A DNA stretch of 64,000 bases from Hypomesus transpacificus (lineage: Eukaryota > Chordata > Actinopteri > Osmeriformes > Osmeridae): contig NC_061064.1 of NCBI RefSeq assembly GCF_021917145.1, positions 6,402,091 to 6,466,090 on the forward strand. The letters are read 5' to 3'. A program made the translations under genes and the position numbers. Every line of letters begins with the position of its first letter. Position 1 is the stretch's first letter. Below the pieces are notes generated by a model that made no database searches, was not told the origin of the DNA, and was given only the letters and a program-made list of their open reading frames with translations. Positions 10,607 to 31,948 of the stretch are shown here, one piece after another.

Positions 10607-13600
10607 GGTAGGTTGACAAGAGAGGGACATTTGAAGACACGAACTCTGGGAGATTCATGCGTTTTGGGAAATGTGCTAATGAGAAGCAGCTGTTAGACTT
10701 TTTCCTGATCAGACATGCATGGTGGAGAAGAATGTAACCAATGACTATATTGATTGATGGTTGTTCAATGACCAGGATGACCAGGTGTTGAAAGACTATT
10801 GAGAAACGGTTTTAGAGTCGGCATCACTGGGCTGAACGACACTTGTGTCCCCCAGCAGATTCCTTTTCGGTATTGAATAAATAATTTGTATTATACGGCG
10901 TCTTGACTATTTGAGCATAAAGTGTCTTCAGAATTCTCCCATTACACCACCCACAACATTTTGATTGACATTATTTTGGATATCTGGAGTGAAGCTTGGA
11001 ACTGCTTTAAACAATGTAGAATAGTGAAATGGTATGGTCATTTAGACAAGCAATATTGTCCACACCTGTCTTTTTTTCCCACAATGCTTTGAGGCAACCC
11101 TGTATACGTCCCGCAGTCTGACTGGGCTCAGAGCAACGCAGTCCAAATCCTTCAGGCTGTGGAGCCTCTGGGAGAAACTGGGGAAAGCGGCCAAGAGTTC
11201 TGAAGGAAAAGGACAGCACAGCCGTTAAAACAGTAGGGGAGATGGAGAGTAATGTCCACCACATTGTCCAAGAACAGAACTGAACATCGTCAGCTGAGTC
11301 ACGTCTCATGGGTACCGTACGCGTATCCTCCATCCTAATGTACAGAAAGGCAAAGTGCATAAGTTGCACGTGCACGTGCCATTTGCCTTTCATAATTTTT
11401 TATGAAAAAGTATCCCTCAAAAGTTACTTAACCAGACTAAGACACCATAACATTGTGCAAAGGGAACACTTGTTGTTTCAAAACTATAGGGACACAACGT
11501 GTTCATCCGGGGGTGGTAATCTCCTGGACTTTCTGTGACTGATCCTGTTGTGTTCCTATGTATGTTTAACTGGCAATATAGATTGTTGTCTATATCATTT
11601 ATCTGGTGGTCTAGGGGAATGTGATTAATGGACAATATCCAGGATCTAAACTTCAGATCGGCCCCCCTCCACGTCTCTCTCTTCCTTTCTCCCAGAGGGA
11701 AGAACATACGCATCTCGAGCTATACCCCGTAGTGCGCTTTATATTGTATTTATTCTTCTGCATTACAGATAATATTAATGCAATGTTACTTGATCGGGTC
11801 ACCCCTCAACCCCTTGATCAAAACTTCACACGAGGCCAAAGTCAAGATGTTTGTTCGTTCTTCTGTCAGTAAGGTTTAGGAGTTTCTCACGGCGTTTGCT
11901 TGAAGTCACACAAGGTCTTGGCCACGTGCCTACCATGTGAAGAACAAGCACGTGCAGCTTGTAAGGCAGTGGAAGGGTAACTGACGTGGTCCTCAAGGTC
12001 TTCTGGGAAGTCTTCGGGAGAGCACCCACATCTCTGCAGAACACTGATGGAGTAAGCCATGCAATCAGTACAGTTGGATATTAAGTCAACTTTCATGACA
12101 AACCAGTAGGAATAGCTAATTTCCTGAACAACTTTACCATAAATCTGGTTATACACTATTCTATTGAGATACAGAAGTACACGTAGCATCCGATTATGTA
12201 ATTCCTAGGTGTCATTCAGCAAATGTAAAACAACACCTTTCGAAAAATGACAGGAACAATAACAACCTCAAAGTTGAAAACAGGGGGGGGGGGGGTTACC
12301 AAGGACACCAACGGCCGGGGGAATTCATCGTCCACGGCAACTGTTCGAGGATCTCCCCAAAAGGCATCCTAATGGACCAACCACATTGGTGATAGAAGTC
12401 TGTCCAGATTCTGAGACAGGCCTCACAAATAACTACAATTTGATCTGGTTACACCGGAGTTAATAGGACATTTTTGCTACGTCTAGCCAACTTGCTTCAT
12501 TTGAAGCACAGGAAAAACATGCATGTAAAAAAAGATCAGATTTTAAGCGGAACACTTTGAAACACTGAGAGGCCGGCTTGGAGAGTGTAAAACAGCTGTA
12601 CCTTGTTATGTTCGACATTTCAGGACACGGTCTGTCTGCTGGGATGAAATCAGACGCGCCGAGTGAAGCTCTGCTCCAGCTCCATGAGTTCCATGAGGTT
12701 GTCTTCCAAGACTAGTGCACACAAACACACACACAGTTTAACACCAAATGCAATGGCAACACCTCATACATGCCATTTCTCGTAGGCCCAACGCACACAC
12801 ATTACTAGTAGTTCCAAGAACATGTTGACATCCATAATCTTTTTACATGAAACTTGATTCCTGTCACATTTAGAGTCACAGAATCTTACCTGTAGAGGTA
12901 TAGATTACTCCAGAACAAACAAGCTGCTCAGTGCCAATACAATTCCACAGTTAAAACTGCTGGTCTTCATAGCTTGGCTATATCCCTTATTGGTCAGCAA
13001 TCAAAACCCCTGTGAGTTTAAAACAGTGACCACATTATTATATTCAAACAAATAATTTCAAAATATTCTTCTTGCAAATAACCAAATAGACAGGACAAGC
13101 AGTGTTAGTAAATGTTGTACACCTGAGAAAAGTCGCAGACTGAAAAGTACCATATGCAATCAATGTACATGCTCACCTGTGCTAACCCAACTGACTAATC
13201 TTTCTCAATTTTCTCTTGCAACAGAGGATAATGCCAGGGCTCTCAAGTTTTATCAAATGTTTGGCGTGAAATTACCATACCTCAACGTTTAGGTACATTG
13301 TAAGGTATCCGGGAGACTAGTGTTTCTAAATGGCTTGTAGGTGGCATTAACTCTGTATTACTAGCTATCAACTCAACAGAAAATGTAACTCTGTATGCAT
13401 GCGCCTCGTCCATTTATTGTACATAGCGGGACAAGTTAATTATTACTTCTCAGCGTCAGAACTGTTACTATTGCGTGAGAGCGTGTGAACTGGTTGAAAT
13501 GCGTGAGACTTGAAAGCGCTGAAATGCCATGCCTCACATCGGCAATGTGAAACAAATCCTTCCAGCAACAAGAACAATTGTAAACAAAAAAAAACGGATC

Positions 13601-13634
13601 GTTTTGAAACTCTTAATTCTTCCCTGCGTCATCT

Positions 13635-13877
13635 AATGCTGGGGACACACTATACGATTTTTTTCAATCTCATAAGATTTTCAAACTGTGAGAGATCACA
13701 AACATCAGGACAAAAAATCCTAGATTTAGCCGTTTTGCTCCTACAGTGTGTGGTCACTTAACACACCTCACACCAAGGGAACATCTGATAAAATCTGCGG
13801 AACCATCAAAATAATCGGGACATTTGTTACCGGAAGGGCCGAAATCAGCCCGATTATCCTGTGGTGTGTCCACAGCA
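13635..13877. repeat. Short DNA transposon (MITE) with terminal inverted repeats
   Basis: The left end TAATGCTGGGGACACAC pairs with the right end, which reads TAATGCTGTGGACACAC on the other strand (17 bases, one mismatch). The interior has no coding potential. A clear target-site duplication was not found. Confidence 0.7.
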
Positions 13878-13948
13878 TTACCTAGCGTCAGTCCACATTG
13901 TCATGGCCGCTAATTACAACGTGTCATCAGTGAAGCACCTGGTTGATT

Positions 13949-14163
13949 ACAGGGGTTCCCAACCTTACTCCTCGGGACCCCCTGTCCTGCATGTTTTAGA
14001 TGTTTCCCTGCTCCAACACACCTGATTCAAATGAATGGGTCGTTATCCAGCTCTGCAGAAGCCTTTTAACGATCATTCATTTGAATCAGGTGTGTTGGAT
14101 CAGGGAAACATCTAAAACATGCAGGACAGGGGTGACCTGAGGACCAGGGTGTGGAACCACTGG
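13949..14163. repeat. Fold-back MITE, copy 2 (full length)
   Basis: Both arms are present. The left arm holds CTGCATGTTTTAGATGTTTC and the right arm its reverse complement GAAACATCTAAAACATGCAG. TTCAAATGAATG and CATTCATTTGAATC face each other near the centre. This is the most complete palindromic copy in the window. Confidence 0.85.
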
Positions 14164-14756
14164 ATTAGAAGACCAGCAGCAGGTCATCTTTTAACGACAG
14201 GGTGTGCCCTGTCACAATGGGACAAGAGTGTGGGTTCATTTTGAAAGAGTGCAAAATGACTCATCTCTCCTCGTGGTAATGGTCCTTGTAGCTCAAGGGC
14301 ATTTTATTTATTTGTTGAAAACATTCCTGGATGTGAGGAGAGTGGGTGTCCCAGTGGAATGCACTGACCCACTTGTCTCATACTACGTTATTCTCTTTCC
14401 TCCCCTTGGTGGTGAGGTCGGGGTTCAGAAGGGTGACGAACGAGACTGGACATCTGGAGTAGGAGAGACCATCACCCAGTCCAGAGAAATAGACATGCAT
14501 GACACTTCCAAATCGACATCGCAGCAAGCGTTCCAAATTGTCTTTGCTCTTAGACACGAGACAGATCACAGGCACTTGAAAGGGAAACCTCGAAAGCCTT
14601 CTGTAAGCAGACTCGTTTACAGTGAAATTCGTTTAGAAATATTTTTGAATGAATGTTAACTCGATGACACGGCCCATTTGTTTGTGTATGGAAAACCCCA
14701 GTGTCTTTTATAATTAAACATGATGGTGAAATGATCTAACAGAACATGTGTTTTAG

Positions 14757-14850
14757 GCCAGCGGTCTTCAACCCTGGTCCTCAGGGCCCACTGTCTTGCA
14801 GACCTGATAACAACTATTCATTTGAATCAGGTGCGTTGGAGCAGACTCAT
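14757..14850. repeat. Fold-back MITE, copy 3 (internally deleted)
   Basis: Begins TCTTCAACCCTGGTCCTCAG and jumps to ATTCATTTGAATCAGGTGCG, losing most of both arms. Same family as the neighbouring copies. Confidence 0.65.
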
Positions 14851-15045
14851 TGCTAAAATTGCAGGCGAAACATAAGACTGAAGTAAGGGGAACAAACAGT
14901 TTAAATGCGCCAAATGAGTCAACAAGCGGGCAAGGAGACTGGTTTTGTGAAATGGGGTGCAGGTGTGTGATGGAGAGCTCCCAGGACTCTGGTGAAAGTT
15001 GTGTGATTGTTACAGTAAGAAACACACTCGTAATAAAACACACTG

Positions 15046-15051
15046 TTTAAT
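15046..15051 (-). terminator. Candidate poly(A) signal (ATTAAA) of p4ha2
   Basis: ATTAAA on the minus strand, about 385 bases after the p4ha2 stop codon. It is the nearest plausible signal I noticed; there is no transcript evidence. Confidence 0.3.
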
Positions 15052-15433
15052 GCTCATTCTTCTCAAAGTTCCAAAACAGTGTAATAATTTAAGTCTATAA
15101 ATAAATGAGAATGAAAAGATGACATTTCTTAATGATATGTTTTTTTGTCAGTATTTACTTATGCAAAGGTCACTTACATCAAAAGACACCATTTCCAAAA
15201 CACAAATTATTATAAAAACAAACATTTGAGCCCTTTAAGGTCCTACACATACATTCGCCAAACCGTCTATACATTTTCAGAGTTATGCGAGAAAACAAAA
15301 AGGGATGTCTCAGCTCACAATCCAAGACCTGAGTGTGTGTGTGTGTGTGTCTGTATGTATGCGTTTTCGGAGAGTTTGGATCGCTGCCCAAGGCACTGCA
15401 AGGGGTGTGTGATTCTAGATGGCAAGAACAGCC

Positions 15434-23454
<8,021 letters not shown>

Positions 23455-26400
23455 CGTTGTTATGCTGAACATGCAATGGGGGGGAAAAAACACATATGTC
23501 AATCAATACAATTGGAATCATGTTCACTCACGTCAATCACTACTTCCGTTGGCTGAAGAGAGCACAGTGCCGCTCATGGGAGTTCATGTCAGTTTAACTG
23601 TGGTGGCAACAGGGCCACTGGCAAATGCGATTTTCTCTTATGATAAATAGTCAAAACATGGCCATCAATATCCACAGAGGAATATATTTACTGGTTCTCT
23701 GGAAGGCCAAGCCGGTTCTTTTTCTGTCAGTACATTAGCTGGTGGTCTAACAATATGCTGTATTCATAGTTTCCAGAAGGCTCCGGGTCATTAGTGGCAG
23801 ACTGGGAGGCTGGGAGACTCCTGCTCTGTCTACCATCTGAGCTTGAATTCTGCCAACCTGGGGGCCTCCATGTGGCTGGCCTTGCATGTGCCTGTGGAGA
23901 AACCATGACTCCTGTAGCCCGGACCGTGATGGAATAGAACATGGCTTTCCCAACTACCAAGACAGCTGTAGATGAGCTCAAAGATGGGGGAGGTCTGAAA
24001 ATGACCTCCCCCATCTGAAAGAAAAAAAAAAGACTATATGTCAAATATCCATCAGAGAGTATCTCATCTACCTTACCCACGGGTCACTCCAACCAAGCCC
24101 TCATGCCCTCGTGGAACACGGGCCAGAGCTTAGGGGTTTAGGGGTCAGGGGGTCAAAGGGTAGCTCAGGTTGAAGTTACTAGTAGTCAGCCAAGACCAGG
24201 GTGAGGGAGACAGGTGTTAGGGGGACAGTTGGCATTATCTTCTCTAAGGTTGTGAGACGACATGTGTGCTTACACTTCTGATGACTTCTCAAGAACTGCG
24301 TCAAGCTCCCGCTAGCACCGGACTGCAACCATGTCAATACAACTAGTATTCCAGCACTTGAGACGGTGAAAAGATGCATTCCAAATCACACTAAATATAA
24401 TTCAAAATAACCCAATACACCACTGGTTTAGAGGCATACCACACGACGCGTTACTGAGTTGTGTGTTTGAGGTGTGGAGGGAATACAGGGTTGCGTGTGT
24501 GTGTGTGAAGGGGATACAGGGGTGTGTGTGCAACTGTAATTCCCCCTAGTCTCTATAATCTAGCGGTTCATTTGGGGATTATCACCACAGCCCTCTGAAA
24601 TACAGAAAGGGATATCTGAACGTTTAGGTATTGTCTGAAACGCTTAATGTAATTACCTGAACAAACTCTTGGGATTGTGCTATCTACATTACACAGAACT
24701 CCTCTGGGTAATCTCTAGTGAGGTGTTCTTGATCCAGCTAGTCTTCTTTCCAGAAGAAGATATCCATCTGGAACACTATGTGACTGGACAGGAAAGAACA
24801 GCAGTTTTAGAAATGCCGGAGCAAAACACGGCTGTTTCCTAAAATCCCAGTTGCTGGGGAAAGGGCTCATTTGGCTGGAGCACTGATACATGTAGGCTAC
24901 TCCAAAAACACGTTTATCGACAGGAGGGCTCGGTCTTGAATTGTATTCACCAACACACTGTTAAACTAGTGAGAGGATGCTGTCTCAATGGGGCATCGAG
25001 AGGAGTTGTGAATTCAACGCCCACGTCCTTCAGCCTTCCCCGCCTGTCTCCCTTGCCCTGATCCTAGCACGTTCGCCCACAATACTCGACAACACTGCAT
25101 GGTATGGTATGGTACCAGACGAATGTTTGCTGAAGGTGTTTATTTTGGCGAGCCAGTGGGGAGCCTTTTTGACTGTGAAAACAGGAAAAGTTTGTTCAGG
25201 AGCAGCGGCCCTAATGCTGTCCATCTGAGGCATGTTCCCCAGATGGAGCCCAGCTCAGAGAAGATGAGCTGGCCTGAGCAAGGGCTGTCCAGACCCCTGT
25301 AACATGCACGCACACGGTCCACATTCAGACTCGATGGTCTGTCCTGGGACTGGATATAAAAGCTATCATGCAGCCCAAGGGTATTTAGTCGATTTTCTCG
25401 ACAGCCGATATTGGTTTGCTATTCCATCGAGCATGTGTCATTCTTAACCCAGATGTTGGGGCACGTGTTGATTTTCTCGACCAAACTCGCTGGAAGCTTG
25501 ATGGTGTCAGTAAGTCAGTGAGTGACCTTGGGTTAATCAGTAAGGATGGATCGTACAAAAGTGTACAAAAACACACAAAGATTGACTAACCTAAGCCATA
25601 CAATATGCTGAGACAACTCCTGCCTCCGAGTTCACCTTGTGGTAACTCTGAGAGTTAACTCCCTCCTCCCTACCTCACAGAAAAGCAAACATATCCGAAA
25701 AATGCGATGTGTTCCAATTTCATTGTGGAAGAGGTTTTCCATGTCAAGAGAGGCTATTCATTGCCTTCTTAATGTCTTCTTAACAGCTATTGCAGGACCA
25801 AGGACCAGTGTAACTCAGGCTCTGAGCTGGTCTGGTTTTTGGCCCCCTAGGTCAGCATTTTTTGAATGTTTTGAAGGGTTAGTCAGCTGACTGAACATTG
25901 GACTGTACAGTAAGAAGCCGACCTGAGTCGAGAGCAGAGAACTTGATCTGAACCACCAGAACCTACATTAGGTAGATTCATGACTCTTTTGGTAAAACAT
26001 TCTATTCATGACGTACTGAAACAGAACTGGATATGCATGGTGTAATTTCGACTGTAGCTTTTGTGAGATAGAACCCAATGTTAAGACTCCTAATGCTGGA
26101 GAACTTTACTGTCTAACAGCCTCCAGCATCTTCCTTTCAACAGCCTGGAGAGTTGTCCTCTGTTTAGGCATTCCACTGGATGTGTTTAAACTGCCTGACT
26201 GACTCTAGCAATCAATTATCTGAGGAGCGGCAGGCACTTATAACACAAACTGAGATTATCATACACAAACACTTTTACACCCACCCACACACACACGCAC
26301 AGAGACTGTACACGCGTTGTGTTATGACGTGACATTTATCCTTTTAACACTACTGGAAGTTTAGGATAAATAAAGCTTTTTAAATATGACCTGTATCTAG

Positions 26401-29065
26401 TGTATTGAGTCTGTAAAAAAAGCAAAAACTGTTCAAATGCATCTGTTCACTACTAAATACACTATCCAGAGGGAAGAATGTAACAGTGAGGGGAGTAGTG
26501 GGGGTAGAGACAACCTCCAAGTGGTTAGTGTCTCTCTGAACTCCCCTTTCTTTAAAAACATAGTGGATCAGACAAAGGGCATATTAAATCATAAATAAAT
26601 CAACCTATAGTCAACTGACTTACCAATAAGGCTATTGCATTTTGATATAGAACAATAACACAGTGGGTTTTTTAGTTAGGTGACTATTTGGTCTGAAGTG
26701 GTGAATATTCCAAGACAGAATTGTAGACTACAGGCCCACGTGAGGTCTTTGATACATTATCCAACTTGCCGAAAAATCTGGAAAACACATCTGGAGGACT
26801 ACTACAATATCCCACGACTGACGTCAGCCAAGACGTTTCTAGAAATCCCGACAAGTTGGATGAGTAGGTCCTCTCACTAAAGAAAAGTATCGTAAAATAA
26901 CAGGTATAAACTGTTGGGTCACTTAAAGCAAAACATGTAAAAAATATTATTATCAATTCAAAAATATTTAAATAAAAAACCAGATCAAAAGTTACTTTGG
27001 CATTGTATCTTGTAACTTTCCCTTTCTCATGGGGTTACACTGTGAAAGTATACCAGTATGTTAACAGCTGGGAACTTCACACTTGAAAAGCTCTACAGCT
27101 TGCTTAATTGTTATAAATAAAATAACTGGTAATGTCATGCAACGTTCAAACAAATTACCACCCCAAAATATAGTTGATAGTAGTTGTTATTGACAACCAT
27201 CCTAACATGTTTCGCCAACGGGCACATGCAGCGCCTTTCATAGCCTACATGTGTGCTTATGTAAGCCCTGTTAACGCAAACTTATCAATGCATGCTTACC
27301 TTTTCCCTTAGTACGATGTGCTTCACCATTAACGGAATGTGAAGATATGTTCAAGGCACCCCGGGGTTACTGAAAATGTAAGGATTTTTTTTCGCTGCCA
27401 CGTACAGAACCTCCTCTCATGTCGGGCAGGAAGACACATCCTCCTATTAAATGCGCACCAACATTCCCGTATGTAAAGCATCTCAGATGTTGTGATGACA
27501 GCCAGGAGACAATAAAATATTGCCCAGTTACAGCATACATTTGTAAAGTTTCACCACTAATATGAAGGAGAAATTCAACTAAAAAAGTATTGCACTTAAA
27601 AATATAAAAATGGGAAATAAGAAATTCTTCAAGGAATTATCTGATAAATCTTAACATGCTGTATTAATAGCTGCAATAATATTATATACAATTCTTAATA
27701 GGCTACAAAAATAAGATGCATAGAATATACAGTATATACTAAAACATTTTTTAAATTTAATTTCGGGCTTTCTGCCCTTTTGCTACGACTTAGCATAATT
27801 ACGGTAATGTAGGCTATATGGGCTACATGCTGCTCTGCACGTCTACGCTACTTTTGGGGTTGGCTTCTTTAGGCGAAATTTTACTAGATACAAAATGTTG
27901 TTGATGAGTTGGCATTCCCACTGATTTAGTCAAATGTCACATGCACCGGATATGAATGTGCCGGGGCTACATATGATAATGAATATTATCAGTTGCATAT
28001 TCCCTCTGCGTGCTGAAAATGCTTGTTGCTTAAACCTACACCTAAAAACTAAATGCGATTTCATAGTACTGCATGCAAACATATTTATACCCGTCACAGT
28101 AGCTCTGCTCTCAAATCTGTGTTTCTGTCATACTTGGTGCCATAGTGCAACTTGTATTGTGTAAAAACAATTACAAAATATACCCTACAATTAAGATATT
28201 TAAAAGAAACATGGAAATCTCAACTCCCAAATGTTTTCATGGTGTTCTGCAGAAAGCAAAAGTGACCCTGATGAAGTTGCCAAAATGACCTGCTTCTTTT
28301 GTGACAAACTGTTTTACACTGACAGCACCCTTTCTTTTAATTGTGATCTGCACACAGCAAGCCTGATGAATGCTGTGTCCACAGCTGCACCGCTCCCATA
28401 CATCCACCAGATGTCAGCAGTAGCCTGTTAAAATGATGAGAATGCTGCTTCATGCAGGATCTTCCAGTCAAGTTCCGGTCACGTTACATGTTGTTGACCA
28501 AAAGCCTTTCAACTGTATATTTGACACAAAAACAGGAAACATTCACACAACAGAGGAGAAGGACTGTTTGACAGCTAAAGTCACCAGAGGACTGAATGCT
28601 GGGATGCAGGACTTCAGAAGGGTGGTGGGGATAAGGTCAAGTGTGCATGTGGAGGGCCTTACTTTCAGCCTCCCCCAGAGACACTTAGATGCATCCAGAG
28701 AGAGGTTAGGGGTAACACTTGTGGTGGGTTTGGTGTGGGGGGGAAGGATGGGGCCGAATGAGTGAGATATGTTGGGCCTGATGTTAGTGACCTTGGTCTT
28801 GAAAAAGTCTTCATTTCTTAGAATGCACTTTAAGGGCTCACTGGGAAACAGGACTTTAAAAGGTGGTTGGTAGTGGAAAACGCTTCCACAGGATGAATTT
28901 TTTATGAGGTTGGTGGAAGGCCAGATGATGGAAGGCCAGTTTGTGGCCAGTGAGCCCAGAGTGAGTCATGCCCAGGTCCAGGATGCCACCAGCTGTTTTC
29001 CAGTTGTTCAGTTCAGGGATGAGCAGAGAGCAAAAACGAGGAAAAGAGACCTCACAAAAGAGACC
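23455..29065. other. Intergenic region upstream of p4ha2
   Basis: No coding exon of a known family was recognised. It should contain the p4ha2 promoter and any 5' UTR exons, but I cannot place them. Short plus-strand ORFs at 28231-28431 and 28433-28765 have no recognised similarity. A short tandem repeat (aaaagagacctcac, three units) lies near 29040-29085. Confidence 0.4.
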
Positions 29066-29435
29066 TCACAAAAGAGACCTCACAAAATGCTGCGGGTGGT
29101 GGAATAATTCCACGATTTCACCAAGTGGGAGGTAAGACATTGGGGAGGGGGATTCGAAAGGTCCTCTGCGATGTCGGCTGTGGAGATGGCTTTCCAGTTG
29201 CGGATGTGCATGTGTTGTTTCAAATGAGAGAGGAGGGGGGGGGGGGGGCAGGGGTGAGAAGTCCATGTGGTCGGACAGGCCAAGGTCACTGACCTGTGTG
29301 TTGTTGACTGGAACCAAGTCAGCGACGACCAGATCCAGTGTGTTGCCACAGATATGTGTGGCGACATCGACATGCAGCAACATTCAGGTTCAGACGTTGC
29401 AGCAGACCCAGGTACTCAGAAACCTGAATACCTGG
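29066..29435 (-). mobile_element. LINE retrotransposon fragment (endonuclease C-terminus)
   Basis: On the minus strand the sequence encodes EYLGLLQRLNLN, then after a frame change HVDVATHICGNTLDLVV and VSDLGLSDHMDF. These are the end-of-endonuclease signatures (THxxGxTLDLV and LSDH) of non-LTR retrotransposons of the L2/CR1/Rex type. RNWKAIS follows in another frame, beyond a poly-G interruption. At least two frameshifts show it is dead. No reverse transcriptase was found next to it. Confidence 0.75.
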
Positions 29436-31948
29436 AGACATCTTGACTGATAAATATTCCGATATGTATTAGTAAAGATGACTATAATTTGTATATTTAC
29501 AAAGACCCTTCTACCTTTACAAAGCTTAAAACATCTGAATTGTGTAGCGAGATGAAAATAATCGAGAGACATCATCTTCAGAGAGGTGGAGACCTGATCC
29601 ACTTTATTGATTGGTCTGAACTCTTGTAATAGACTACTAAGAGACATTGTGCGATACAAACATTGCATTTCAATATCATGGGATGCATGGGGTTTCAAGT
29701 CTCAAATTAAAACAAACAAAAAAAGTCACCACTCGGTGTTTGACTGATGGAGAGCTGAAAAGATGCACTAATTCTTTTCTGGCTTCATTTTTTTTTTTTT
29801 CATTTTTTTTTTTTTTTTAAGATTCAAGTTTTGTAAACTTTTGATTTTTTTTGTCATTGCCGTTGTAAACACTTGACATCCCATCGAAATGGGATGTATA
29901 ACATTGATGTTGAAAATGATAGAAAACAAAAGATCTGAAACATCCGTGAGGACTTGAACAACTCAAAATCAAAAGGGAAAAGAAAAGCAAGGAAAACATC
30001 AAGTTTAGAGCAGGTTGTCGTTTTTGTCGTTAAGCGAAGCAAAAAGCTGAGGAAAGCCGAAACACTCACAACGTATCTGAAAGACCTTGTCCTTATCAAT
30101 GTTAACCTAGCGGAATTCAAAATGGAAAAGCTTCATATTCGTTGACAAATACAGTTGATATTGATTCTGGATATTAAGGAAACAGAGATTAAATGGTTAT
30201 GGCCTGGCCATGACAGCAGCCCTCAGCTGCCAGTACCACACGCAGAAACTAACTGCTAATGCAAGTGTCACACTAGAAAAACCATGTACCAGCTACTAGA
30301 CAGGAACTCCACCTCCAGACTTCCGTGCGTCATGGGCAAAGTCAAAGCACATCTCGTCAGTACAATCCTCTGCAGAAGCTTGAATAAGTTATACATAGGT
30401 AGTATGCTCTTGTCGTCAAAGATTACAAAGCAAAAAAAAAAAAAAAAAAAAAAAGTGCAACAATGGTGCAGACCATTTCGTTTTTATGTTTGGTTAGTTT
30501 TGTCTTTTCGTCGAACAAAAAGACAAATTACACTGAGCTCAGATTGCTGGGACAGTATCAAAAGAAAGAGGGACTACAGAAACAAACAAATAGAAAGCAT
30601 CAAACACCGACGTATATCTCTGAGAAACAAGTTAAAGCTGCCTTCTTTCTTGAGCCACAAGGCATGGCAAATCTGTCTAAAAAAAAGGTTCCTGACATAC
30701 TTTAGTTACCTTGACAACAACGTTGCGGAGCAGAATATCCTGCACTGGTTGGAAACCATAGACAGCTGCGCTGGTCACACCGTGTCATACAGTACACAAC
30801 ATGGTCAACTTCACCTTCACACATTGGCTCAATTACAGAATTCAGATCAACATGGGGGGCCCTAAAAGTAGTCATTATATGAGGAACAAGTCGGACAACC
30901 TCAAGCTTATTCACCTGTTTCACTCGCTTGCTCTGACACCTGTCACGTGTTCGCAACTGGTTCCGAAAACATCTTTGTCTGAATAAAAAAAAAAAAAAAA
31001 AAAAAAGAAGGGTGACCAAAAAAATCTTGCTTTTATTCTCTAACAGCGGATCTGTGACGCCCGTGCATTATCTCCACAGTGTTGCAAAGACAGGCATCCA
31101 ATGACAATGCAATAAAATCAAATAAAAATGTTAGCATGTGTGTTTGTTTCATTCACTTATGTCCACAATGTTCAGGCTTTGGTGGTGCTTGGTGGTTGGT
31201 GGATGGGACCTACACTTCTCTGTGCGCCACGCGTATCAATCAAGTACAAACCACAGGTCTGTCTCTCAGCTCGTCTGTGGTGGTAGGGCGGGGGGACAGG
31301 GGGACAGGGAGAGACCAACTGTGATATTCAAGATTGAACACCTCCTCCTCCTCCTGTTCAAAAACAAAGTGGATCCATTTAAAAGCAACAATAAAATGAG
31401 AAAGAACGCATTTAAGAAAAGAAAAGAGGAGAAAAAAACACTGCAAAAGGTTAATCTATTTACATACAATGATTTTTCTTAAAGACAAAAGTATTTCTCT
31501 ACACAGAAATCAAAACTTCAAGAAATAGTCTCTTAATGTCTTTTTTTCTTTTCAGCTTTTTTTTCTTTTTTTTTTATTTTTTACAAGTTCTTCATCGTTA
31601 GCTTTTATGTCTTCCACTCAGGCATTTTCCGACATGCTGTGTGTCCAGGCCTGTCCCCGAAAAAAAGGAGTCTATGCCCAAGACCTCAGCCTGTCAGAGG
31701 CGGCTGCCTTTCTCTCAGCTGCCCGCCAGGGGGCGCTGTTGCACAAAAAGCCACCCCGGGCCCCCTGCGCTCGCTCTTAAACTCTGCACCAGTGAGTGAG
31801 GATAGTCCTGGGAGAGGAAGAGGGGGGGTTGGTGGTGGTGGTGGTGGTGGTTGAGGGCAGGCCGGCCTCTGCTCAGCCCTCCTCAGGGATGGGGGGGGGG
31901 AGGGAGGGGGGCGGGCGGCGGCAGGGCGCGGGGGGGAAGGGGGTGGGC
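29436..31948. other. Probable ncor1 3' UTR and flanking A/T-rich DNA
   Basis: No coding exon is seen. On the minus strand this follows the ncor1 stop codon directly. Candidate AATAAA signals on the minus strand are at 31573-31578, 31032-31037 and 29603-29608. Runs of A at about 30430-30453 and 30982-31006 and of T at about 29790-29818 explain the lysine- and phenylalanine-rich spurious ORFs. Confidence 0.5.
31032..31037 (-). terminator. Candidate poly(A) signal (AATAAA) of ncor1
   Basis: AATAAA on the minus strand about 910 bases after the ncor1 stop. Other copies at 31573-31578 and 29603-29608 are equally possible. Confidence 0.3.

Larger units (their letters stand above)
8653..12711 (-). 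pseudogene. Decayed prolyl 4-hydroxylase alpha-subunit copy
   Basis: Six exon-like blocks on the minus strand follow the order of a P4HA gene. Block 12657-12711 matches the N-terminal helix (NLMELMELEQSF) and then hits TGA. Block 11934-12033 aligns weakly with the HPVNA exon. Block 11066-11199 (134 bp; p4ha2 counterpart 138) has VRLRDVYRV for the family's MRLQDTYKL. Block 9844-10013 has GDLQVAFQL. Block 9512-9800 has NPRLMYAPNKEEEEWDQP, close to the family's EEDEWD segment, but an in-frame TAA (9557-9559) follows IVR where functional copies have Tyr or Phe, and the donor after it is lost. Block 8653-8761 has AWLGEDDHPV and keeps both splice sites. No exon with the HxD iron ligands or distal His/Lys was found. 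Because introns are retained this is a duplicated, not retroposed, copy lying downstream of p4ha2. A diverged active gene is less likely. Confidence 0.75.
12712..15433. other. Intergenic region between the P4HA pseudogene and p4ha2
   Basis: No gene is recognised. It contains several DNA-transposon relics (listed separately) and, at its right end, the probable p4ha2 3' UTR. A 151-codon plus-strand ORF at 14204-14659 shows no family similarity and is taken as chance. Confidence 0.5.

Noticed and set aside
14204..14659. 151-codon plus-strand ORF next to MITE copies
   Set aside because: No recognised domain and no splice or start context; likely chance.
30284..30865. 193-codon plus-strand ORF in the ncor1 3' flank
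   Set aside because: It crosses a poly-A (Lys) run and lies antisense to the probable 3' UTR; no similarity.
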